A stretch of 12,565 bases of DNA from Pinguiococcus pyrenoidosus (taxonomy: Eukaryota > Sar > Pinguiophyceae > Pinguiochrysidales > Pinguiochrysidaceae), in NCBI GenBank assembly GCA_019677205.1, contig JAAMXY010000486.1, positions 1,329 to 13,893 of the forward strand, in the 5' to 3' direction. Position numbers and translations under genes: made by a program. Each line of letters opens with the position of its first letter. Positions within the stretch are counted from its first letter, which is position 1. This document shows positions 1 to 6,184 of the stretch, piece after piece. The notes below the pieces were generated by a model that was not told the origin of the DNA, made no database searches, and saw only the letters and a program-made list of their open reading frames with translations.

Positions 1-41
<41 letters not shown>

Positions 42-166
42 GACACACAGACAGAGAGAAAGACAGAGAGACTGAGAGAAAGACTGAGAGAAAGACAGAG
101 GGACAGAGAGAGAGAGAGAGAAAGACAAAGGAGTAAGAGAGAGAAAGAGAGAAAGAAAGAGAGAGA
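1..166. repeat. CA microsatellite running into an imperfect GA-rich purine tract
   Basis: Positions 1-35 are an uninterrupted (AC)n run that continues beyond the window edge. It passes through interrupted CA/GA units into about 110 nt of almost pure purine built from GAGA and GAAAGA units, ending near 166. Such tracts are slippage-prone and can adopt non-B forms. Here it lies downstream of the 3' end of the minus-strand DUF389 gene. The array is cut by the window edge, so its full length is unknown. Confidence 0.95.
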
Positions 167-313
167 TGCAGCAGCTATCGTGACCGTCATCAGCGCAGAG
201 AGAATGGTAACCAAAGCAACGATGAAGGGGCGTGAACAGCGCATTTCGTCTCCCAATGGGTACACTACAGCATCCACATTTTCCTCCTTCCTTCCTTTCG
301 CATGCTGCTGCTG
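167..313. other. 3' flank of the DUF389 gene, no gene seen
   Basis: This stretch lies between the purine tract and the stop codon of the minus-strand DUF389 gene, so it should hold that gene's 3' UTR and end-processing signals. I see no AATAAA-type signal on the minus strand and no supported coding region. The plus-strand open frame that crosses it from 180 is antisense to DUF389 exons and looks like a chance frame in GC-rich DNA. Confidence 0.6.
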
Positions 314-2120
314 CTACTTGCGTTCCGACTTTAAGGCCCTTGCGAAGTCGCTCTCGAGCGAGCCGCCCCGAGCAAGTCCCATCGCAGACGCGGACCCGAC
401 ACCACGCACTTCGTCGGCAGCAGATTTGGCCGCCTGGAGGCTCTGCAGACTCTCAGTTCCGTGGATCGCCTGCGTGGAGGCCGTACCGCTGACAGATACG
501 GCCACTGGTCCTGGACGAGAGGAAGCCTTCAGTGCCCATGCCGTGCGGTCGATGCCTGCAGGTTGCCTTACCTCCCGCCCGCTGCAGCGGATTCATGGTG
601 GGCCTCTGCTGCTCCTCCTCCACGCTGCGAATGACCGAATGCATCTACGAACCCAGGCACAATCCCTTAGGCTCCGTGGCTCTGAGGCTCTGAGGCTCTC
701 AGGCGCAGGTTTCATTTTGCACGGTGGACGGCGACGACGAACCTGTTCCCTCACACCTTCCGGTCGGCGAAAGCTACTGGACAGGAGGCTGTCAGAGAAC
801 TGCATCCCTGTTCGCCACTCGGCGCTCCGATCTTTGAGGGGCTCGACGTTCTTCAGCCGGAACATGAACAAGCCGACCAGCAGGATGGTTATGAGGTTCA
901 CCACGAACAGCAAACAGGAGACGAGGCTCAGCATGAGGAAGTGGTCGCTCTCTCCGGGGTGGCCGGCTCCCGCGTAGAACAGCCCCATGGCCAGTCCGAT
1001 GCCCGAGTTGACAATCGGAGGCAGCAGAGCAGCCGAGATGGCTACGCCAACCAGCGCATTGATCCCGCCACCGGTGATAGCCAGGGACACGCCGACGCCG
1101 GACGGGATGGCGATCGCGAATCCAGTCAAGAGGTTCCACAGGTCGCCCCGCGTCTCCATCTCCTCCGACCGCAGTTCATACGACGCCCACCCTCCTGGAA
1201 CGCCTCCAGGCCCGTGGAAAGGCGCGATGACGAAGCCAGTGCCCATGCCTGCGCCCCCCTCAAAGGTCGCGGTCAGAGGACCGAGCAAGTCATGCGTGGC
1301 GTCTCCCAGGCGTCCTTACCGATCAATAGCGCGATGAAGAGGCCCCATGCTTCGTTGCGGAAGCCCCTCGCCGTCATTTCATGCGAGGAGACGAAGATCC
1401 CCAGCGTGAGGGACAGGATGGGCCCCATGAGGGGCGACAAGAGCATGCTCGCCACGACCGTCGTGGGACTGTCGCTCACAAGGCCGATGGCGGCGATGAA
1501 GGCGGCCGTGCACACCATGGCTACGTAGTTGAAAGTGAGATGCGACTGCGCATCAATCGTTTCGTACACCTCGGTCATCGACAGCCGCTCATTCCACTGG
1601 TACTTTCTCCTCTGCAGATGGACAGTCCACGTGCGTGAGCCCCCCTAAAGGAGCAGCTCGCGCCTCCGCTGTCCAGAACCCGCTTACCTTGTTGTTCTCC
1701 GGCTCGCCATAGGTGGTGATGCGCGGCTGGGTGCTGAGAAGCTCGAGGACGTCAATGGTGCCAAAATTGATGCCCACGCCCTGCGACACTACCGAGTGAG
1801 CAGCAGTGCGGATCTTTGTCGCGAGTCCAGGATGCGTACCAACGCCTCCAACTTGTCCACCAGATGGCCGACGTGCTTCTCAGGGGATTTGAACGACAGG
1901 AGATGGCAGTTGTCGCCACTGAAAGCCGCCAGACAATGCACATGGTCCATCTCCATCAAAAGGTCCATGAGCAGCTCATGGGGCTTTTGTCCTGGCGAGG
2001 CACTCTCAGATCCTGTCGCAACTCTCAAAACGGTGGTGAAAACGCGGACGTCTCACCAGTGCCCGTGCTGTTGAGCCCCGGATTCGCCACCGGAAGAGTG
2101 ATCTGCACCAGGCGAACCAT
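314..2120 (-). CDS. DUF389 family integral membrane protein, seven exons
   Basis: Exons on the minus strand are 2120-2057, 1991-1840, 1780-1688, 1611-1320, 1194-755, 644-572 and 510-314. All six introns are GT-AG, 59-125 bp, and their phases agree. The joined frame is 1311 nt (436 residues). The N-terminus (starting MVRLVQITLP, about residues 1-100) has the small soluble domain usual before the DUF389 core. The core follows, with five or six hydrophobic helices at about residues 132-325. Family hallmarks are DSPTTVVASMLLSPLMGPI (149-167) and ALVGVAISAALLPP. The ATG at 2120 is preceded directly by an in-frame TAG and gives the expected start. The last two small exons encode a polar tail of about 90 residues, rich in Ala, Ser, Glu and Arg, without a family match I know. 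DUF389 is common in prokaryotes and has no settled function. Exon 5 could start three bases later at a second AG. Confidence is high for the core and moderate for the tail exons. Confidence 0.93.
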
Positions 2121-2493
2121 CTACTGCGACGAACGCGCGCCACCGCGAGGGAAAATCTTCACGCAGAACTTCGGAAATGCGGCGCTTCTTTCGGGGGTCG
2201 ACTTGAGACCTGAGATTCTGGATTCCCACTTGGAGTGGAGCTACTGATCAACAGTCAATAGTGCTCACTTCAATAATGCTTCTGCGGCGGCTGAACTTCC
2301 GGCACTGCAGAAGGCCCCACATGCGAGGCGCGCCGCCAGGGCGTGAAGCTGCGAAGAAAAGAGTGGCGAGGATGTTGGATAGTGGAGCAGCGGCTGCAGG
2401 AGGCGCTGTCTGCACGGGGGCCTTTGCAGTTTGCGACCCAAGCTAGGCGGGAGTGGGCGATGTGCGCAGCGTGGCGTCTGGCAAGAAGCCGGC
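2121..2493. promoter_or_regulatory. Divergent promoter spacer, DUF389 gene and coiled-coil gene
   Basis: This 373-bp head-to-head spacer must hold both 5' UTRs and both promoters. I see no TATA box. A small inverted repeat, CCACT-TGG-AGTGG, lies at 2226-2238, and a mildly AT-richer patch at about 2245-2282 could be an initiation region. An open frame continues upstream of 2494 to 2431, but without any ATG. The promoter role is inferred from gene orientation only. Confidence 0.5.
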
Positions 2494-4131
2494 ATGTCTA
2501 GCGCAGCTCTCCCTGGGCCCATTGACGGGGTCAAGAGCGGCTTCGAGAAGCTCCTGGAGCTGCACGATGCGGTGGAAGTGTCTAGCTTGGCAACGGCCTT
2601 GGGGTTGAGCTCGGATGGAGCCGTCGACTTCATTCGAAAAGAGGTCGCCGCTCATCTGGCGCAGCAAGCGGGCGATGAGGACGACTCCGGCAAGACATAC
2701 AGCGACACCTTGGGGTTGGTGTGGGAGGGAGTGCTCTACCAGTACCTGCAGATGGTTGGCCAGCCCCGGCAAAGCCGCCGCCTAGATCCGAAAGCGTCCG
2801 TCGTGCAGTACTGGCGGCAAAAGGTCCGCGAAGCTCAGAGCAGAAACTTCCTGCCGGTCTTTCTGCAGCAGGAGGCCGAAAAGGGAGCTCTCGCGGCCGT
2901 GGTCTCCGTGGACGATGAGATTGCGGGCATCCTAGGAGACCTTCGCACGAAGGAACGGGACGTCAAGCACTGGGAAGAGGTCATCCGGAGAGATCACAAC
3001 TACAAGCACGTCGCCGCGTTCTTCCTATCGAGCCAGGCTCTTCGCGAGGCCGAGCGGACGCACAGGGATTCCTTGATCCAACGCCTGCAGACGGAGCATG
3101 CGAAGCATCTGGAGCGCGAACGCTCCTTGAAGAGCCAGCTCGCAGACTTGTGGGATCAGCGGAAGGAAGAGCGGGAGATTCTAACCGGGAGACTCGAAAT
3201 CATGTCCCGGTCGACGCGAAAGCTTTGGAGCACGCTGACCGAGAAGCTTCTCCTGCAAGCGACGCTGATTCGCGACGTCGGGGCCTTCCTCAGCAGACCC
3301 ATAGACCTCCCCCAATGGACGCAACCTGTTGCGCCGGCCTCCGTCTCGACTTCGGAGTCAGAGGCGACGCCAGAAGGCGAAGAAGCGGCTCGGAGCAAAG
3401 CCACGAGCGAGGCGACGCTTGCGCTCCTCGGTGAAATGAGCGATGACGAGGAAACCTCCCCTCAGGAAACGCTCCCGTCCGTACAAGGTCCAAAGGTGCC
3501 TCTCTCTGCCCCCGACGCCTTCGCAAGAGCGATCCAAAGACTGGATGCCGAGATACACGAGCGCGACAAGGTCGTAGTACTCCAGAATGAGACCATTTCA
3601 TCCCAACAAGAGGAACTGGCCGGCCTCAGGGCGGCCGTGGAAGAGGAGAGGAGGCGCGGTGCTCTGGCGGAGCGAAGCCTGGAGCACTGGAAGAAACGTG
3701 GAGAGGAAGTGGAGAAGCTTTTCTGCGAGGAGCTCGCGTCTCGGGTACTCGGTGGCGTGCTGCAAGAGCAGTTGTCGCAGATGCACCTGCAAGCGAAGAC
3801 CAAGATCGAAGAGCTGGCGAACTGCGTCGGCGCTGCACGGCCTCTTGTAGAGCAGCTGCTCCTGTCGCCCAACGACGAGAATCGGGCCCTGGGCTGGAGC
3901 TTCGTCTCTTCCTTGGCTCTCGCCCACGGCGACGAGCTGGAGCAGCTGCGGAATCGCGTCTTGATGCATGACGAAGAGCAGCTTGCGCGACGGATGAAAG
4001 CGCGGAAAGGTCGCTCCGCTGCTCGGAAAGGAACGAAGGGAAAAACAGCGGCGAGGAAATCCAAGAAGAGTCCGACCGGAAGTAGCGCGGATATGCGCGC
4101 GAAGAGGCCCGGCAGGAAACCAGCAAAGTGA
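2494..4131 (+). CDS. Coiled-coil protein with lysine-rich tail, function unknown
   Basis: Single-exon frame of 545 residues. The start is the first ATG of the frame (2494); upstream in-frame codons include no ATG. I do not recognise the family. Residues 1-130 are mixed and could be a small folded domain. Residues about 140-265 are highly charged with heptad-like spacing (RTKERDVKHWEEVIRRD, LREAERTHRDSLIQRLQTEH), suggesting coiled coil. Residues 270-340 are acidic and Ser/Thr/Pro-rich, likely disordered. Residues 343-500 are a second predicted coiled coil with Leu-rich ends. The last 45 residues are a basic Lys/Arg/Ala tail (ARKGTKGKTAARKSKK) resembling linker-histone or nucleolar tails, which could act as a nuclear localisation or nucleic-acid-binding segment. 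This composition would suit a scaffold, but no role can be assigned. It shares a divergent spacer with the DUF389 gene. The coding call is good because the frame is long, ATG-started and has consistent protein-like composition. Confidence 0.86.
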   Translation: MSSAALPGPIDGVKSGFEKLLELHDAVEVSSLATALGLSSDGAVDFIRKEVAAHLAQQAGDEDDSGKTYSDTLGLVWEGVLYQYLQMVGQPRQSRRLDPKASVVQYWRQKVREAQSRNFLPVFLQQEAEKGALAAVVSVDDEIAGILGDLRTKERDVKHWEEVIRRDHNYKHVAAFFLSSQALREAERTHRDSLIQRLQTEHAKHLERERSLKSQLADLWDQRKEEREILTGRLEIMSRSTRKLWSTLTEKLLLQATLIRDVGAFLSRPIDLPQWTQPVAPASVSTSESEATPEGEEAARSKATSEATLALLGEMSDDEETSPQETLPSVQGPKVPLSAPDAFARAIQRLDAEIHERDKVVVLQNETISSQQEELAGLRAAVEEERRRGALAERSLEHWKKRGEEVEKLFCEELASRVLGGVLQEQLSQMHLQAKTKIEELANCVGAARPLVEQLLLSPNDENRALGWSFVSSLALAHGDELEQLRNRVLMHDEEQLARRMKARKGRSAARKGTKGKTAARKSKKSPTGSSADMRAKRPGRKPAK

Positions 4132-4340
4132 GGGGCTGAACCCCCTTCACCGGCAGCGAGGGCAAGCATCCCGGAAAGGAAAGGCGGCGCGAGAGTGCCT
4201 GCCGCCTGGAAGTGGCGCCTGCTCTGGCCCCCATCGCCGATGGTCTCCCTGACACCAGCAGCGACTTGTGCGACAGCTAGGCAGTACGGCCTTGATGCAG
4301 ACGCGCGCTTGGCCTGCGCCAGATAAAATAGTAAGTACGT
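4132..4340. other. Convergent 3' spacer with small inverted repeats
   Basis: This 209-bp spacer separates the stops of the coiled-coil gene (+) and the phosphatase gene (-). A GGGG-CTGAA-CCCC hairpin (4132-4144) starts immediately after the coiled-coil stop codon. A second inverted repeat, AGGCGGC/GCCGCCT with a 12-nt loop, lies at 4182-4207. An AT-rich patch at 4321-4333 contains ATAAAA on the plus strand and could assist 3' end formation, though it is not a canonical signal. No gene is seen. Confidence 0.45.
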
Positions 4341-5624
4341 TCAACCTCCGTCCTCGGAGTCCTCGTTCGCCGAGACTTCGATAGGGCTATTCATCGAGAA
4401 GTCCTCGTGCTGCTGCTTTTCGCCGTGAGGCCACAGGAAGGGACGGCTGAAATCCTGAAAGCTACCAAAAACTACTATGACGGCTGTGATGTTGTCGCGG
4501 CTGCCGCGCTCGAGAGCTTCGTCTCCGAGCTTCTTGCAGACCCGCTCACAGTCCTCATCCGTGACGACGAGGTCGGCCTGGTCGGGCTTCACGAGGCCGT
4601 CCATGGACTGCCGTCGATTCTGCTCTTTCTTCTGCTTGACTATCTGAATGAGCTCCTCATATGCCAGCGTGACCGCTTCCTGATCTGACATGACATCCCA
4701 GATTCCATCACAGCAAACTAACAGAAACGAAAAGCGCTGCCTTTCATTGGCGGTGGCGAGCTGCTTGAAGGACAAGTTGCTCCAACTATTGTTCCGCGGC
4801 CTGCAGAAGTTGCCGGCGTTCCCCACCAGCTGATCGTCCGAGCGCCCCGGCGAGCCCGGGTCCGAGGCGCTGCGCCTCCGCCCCGCGGCGAGCTTCCCGG
4901 ACAGCTCGCCGTTCGCCTGCGCGCCGACCACCTCCACGAGCGGCACGTGAAACATGTCCGGCACCGCGGAGATGATGGCCTTCCCGCCCAACTCTTCCAC
5001 GTTCTTGAAGTGCAGGTCCCCCAGCGAGCGCGCGACGCTAATGCCCATCGAGGGCTGGCCAGGGATGCGGACGTACTTCCCGTCCTCGTCGAGGAGGCCG
5101 CCCCGCTGAGCGATCGCGTGGCCTTCGACGCTGTCCCCGACCTTGTGATCCCTGGTGATACAGATGGCCAGACCCCGGCGATCACAAAGCACCGCCCGGG
5201 AGTCCCCCAAGTTCCCCACCACGAGATCGCGCGACGTGACGGCGCAGACAACCGCGCAGGTGCCTTGTTCTTTCCACAGGCCTCCCTGCTCCCGCGCTTC
5301 CTGCAGCACGTCTGCCTCGGCGTCCTGAAACGCGCCTATCATGGCGTTGTGCATCTGTTCCGACGACAGACGACTTCGAATCTCGCTGCTGCGCTGCCAG
5401 AAGAACAAAGGGAAGTTCTCCGCGCAGCGCTCTGCCATTTCCGGTCCCCCGTGCCCGTCAAACACGCCGAACAGACTCCACGACACGCGGTTGGTGGTGA
5501 AGGCCAGATACGCATCTTCGTTGCACATTCGATTCCCCTCCAGACTGCAAGCGCCATACGCCCGCACTTTCGGAGGCTCCACGCGGTGGACGTAGTTGTC
5601 CAAGCGAGTCAGCTGAGCACCCAT
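4341..5624 (-). CDS. PP2C (PPM) family Ser/Thr protein phosphatase
   Basis: Uninterrupted 427-residue frame. PP2C enzymes remove phosphate from Ser/Thr using a two-metal centre. The signature motifs appear in order: NED (35-37) and FDGHGG (55-60) with metal-binding acids, GNLGDSRAVL (137-146), SVARSLGD (196-203), CDGIWDVM (305-312) and SRDNIT (375-380), whose Asp completes the metal site. A Ser/Arg/Gly-rich insertion (about 236-296) lies between motifs, and a basic insertion (about 328-350) includes RRQS. RRRSAS and RRQS resemble basophilic kinase sites (inference). The tail (405-427) is acidic. I start at 5624 because it is the first in-frame ATG; the open frame extends upstream only through a GTG. 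This start yields MGAQLT, a fitting N-myristoylation signal (Gly2, small residue at 5 or 6), also found in some PP2Cs. There is no intron, unlike three of the four other genes. Catalytic residues look intact. Confidence 0.96.
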   Translation of the reverse strand: MGAQLTRLDNYVHRVEPPKVRAYGACSLEGNRMCNEDAYLAFTTNRVSWSLFGVFDGHGGPEMAERCAENFPLFFWQRSSEIRSRLSSEQMHNAMIGAFQDAEADVLQEAREQGGLWKEQGTCAVVCAVTSRDLVVGNLGDSRAVLCDRRGLAICITRDHKVGDSVEGHAIAQRGGLLDEDGKYVRIPGQPSMGISVARSLGDLHFKNVEELGGKAIISAVPDMFHVPLVEVVGAQANGELSGKLAAGRRRSASDPGSPGRSDDQLVGNAGNFCRPRNNSWSNLSFKQLATANERQRFSFLLVCCDGIWDVMSDQEAVTLAYEELIQIVKQKKEQNRRQSMDGLVKPDQADLVVTDEDCERVCKKLGDEALERGSRDNITAVIVVFGSFQDFSRPFLWPHGEKQQHEDFSMNSPIEVSANEDSEDGG

Positions 5625-5662
5625 GTCGACAGGAGCAGGCACAAGTCGCCGCCAACTCGCAT
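5609..5662 (-). promoter_or_regulatory. Possible uORF overlapping the phosphatase start codon
   Basis: A minus-strand ATG at 5662 opens a 17-codon frame (MRVGGDLCLLLSTWVLS) that ends in TGA at 5611-5609. It lies in a different frame from the phosphatase and runs past its ATG at 5624. If transcription starts upstream of 5662, ribosomes using this ATG would bypass the phosphatase start, lowering its translation. The transcription start is unknown, so this is a conditional call. Confidence 0.3.
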
Positions 5663-5789
5663 GCTCGCGCCACAGCAGGCGTCGCGTATGCACTGCGCAC
5701 CACTCCGCAGCACGTGCGGTGCTCTGGCGCTAGGCAAAGGGCACAGAAGAGCGCCGCGCTCCGGGCTCTTTAAGATATACACAAATTAA

Positions 5790-5879
5790 GACGTTACGGC
5801 AAGATTCTTCCAAAAATGGGCCACATCTTGGTAAATACTCATGAACATATTCGAGTGACTGGAAGAATCGCGTAACGTC
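5790..5879. repeat. Imperfect inverted repeat, 9+10 bp arms, 47-nt loop
   Basis: The left arm is GACGTTACG (5790-5798) plus GATTCTTCCA (5803-5812). The right arm is TGGAAGAATC (5860-5869) plus CGTAACGTC (5871-5879). The nineteen paired bases are perfect and broken only by an asymmetric internal bulge (GCAA against G). The 47-nt loop can form a further ACTC/GAGT pairing (5837-5840 with 5853-5856). Flanks show no target-site duplication, which argues against a simple MITE. It could be a structured non-coding RNA, a hairpin in a 5' UTR of either gene, or a dyad bound by a dimeric protein. Length and perfection make chance unlikely, but function is unknown. Confidence 0.85.
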
Positions 5880-5880
5880 C

Positions 5881-5900
5881 CGGGTCTGCTGACCGACCCG
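5881..5900. repeat. Short hairpin next to the large inverted repeat
   Basis: CGGGTC (5881-5886) and GACCCG (5895-5900) are perfect inverted copies with an 8-nt loop. They begin two bases after the end of the 90-nt inverted repeat, so the two could belong to one structured element. A six-base match of this type is weak evidence by itself. Confidence 0.5.
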
Positions 5901-5996
5901 CCTTGCGGTTGGAGAGCAACGGCATGCTCTGTCTGTCACGTTCCGGCGGCTCAGCTGATCCACTTCGGCCGAAATCGAGGAGCAGTCTTCGAATTC

Positions 5997-6017
5997 GACA
6001 AATGACAAATGACAAAT
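5997..6017. repeat. Three tandem copies of GACAAAT
   Basis: Three perfect head-to-tail heptamers at 5997-6003, 6004-6010 and 6011-6017. The array lies 6 bp from a second tandem array with a different unit, upstream of the SmB gene. It could be repeat slippage or clustered protein-binding sites. Confidence 0.9.
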
Positions 6018-6023
6018 GGCGTG

Positions 6024-6055
6024 ACGAGTTCACGAGTTCACGAGTTCACGAGTTC
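6024..6055. repeat. Four tandem copies of ACGAGTTC
   Basis: Four perfect octamers begin at 6024, 6032, 6040 and 6048, followed by a partial ACG. They lie about 130 bp upstream of the SmB start codon, in its likely promoter or 5' UTR. Regular spacing of identical units suits repeated factor binding, but slippage gives the same picture. Confidence 0.92.
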
Positions 6056-6064
6056 ACGGGAGAG

Positions 6065-6106
6065 ATGGAATTAAGATCCGGGGCGGAGTGGGTTTGCGAG
6101 ATGTGA
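6065..6106 (+). promoter_or_regulatory. Possible uORF upstream of SmB
   Basis: An ATG at 6065 opens a 13-codon frame (MELRSGAEWVCEM) ending in TGA at 6104-6106, 78 bp before the SmB start. It does not overlap the main frame. It matters only if the SmB transcript starts upstream of 6065, which is unknown. Confidence 0.2.
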
Positions 6107-6184
6107 GCGGCCGACAGACGCCGCACGAGATTGTGTTGCGCTCGAAGTGTGGGAGAGGAGACTGCGTCGCCGGTGTCGCTCACG

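Larger units (their letters stand above)
5625..6184. promoter_or_regulatory. Divergent promoter spacer, phosphatase and SmB genes
   Basis: This 560-bp head-to-head spacer is the largest in the window. It includes an AT-rich island (about 5770-5860) in otherwise GC-rich DNA, a strong 90-nt inverted repeat (5790-5879), a second short hairpin CGGGTC/GACCCG (5881-5900), a 10-bp palindrome TCGAATTCGA (5989-5998), and two tandem arrays (5997-6017 and 6024-6055). No TATA box can be assigned with confidence. No open frame in it looks like a gene. Orientation implies two promoters here; which element serves which is not visible. Confidence 0.55.

Noticed and set aside
180-977. 265-codon plus-strand open frame near the left edge
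   Set aside because: It is antisense to three DUF389 exons whose splice phases and family motifs are clear. Its protein is Arg/Ser/Leu-rich without domain features, as expected of a chance frame in GC-rich DNA.
3462-4255. Two long minus-strand frames (3462-4169 and 3626-4255) opposite the coiled-coil gene
   Set aside because: They are Ser/Arg/Pro/Ala-rich shadow frames. The plus strand has a better ATG-started frame with coiled-coil character, and the two minus frames also overlap each other.
4947-5789. 280-codon plus-strand open frame opposite the phosphatase
   Set aside because: It lies antisense to a complete PP2C gene with all catalytic motifs. Its His/Arg/Pro-rich translation is typical of the reverse complement of a GC-rich coding region.
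5790-5879. MITE or other small transposon
   Set aside because: The arms are inverted, but the flanks (TTAA on the left, CCGG on the right) do not form a target-site duplication, and there is no second copy in the window.
5790-5879. Confident snRNA gene call from the AUUUUUGG sequence on the minus strand
   Set aside because: The base before the heptamer is not a purine and part of the site is inside the stem, whereas Sm sites are single-stranded. No U1, U2, U4, U5 or U6 hallmark was recognised.
5997-6055. CRISPR array
   Set aside because: The units are 7-8 bp with no spacers, in a eukaryotic promoter region.
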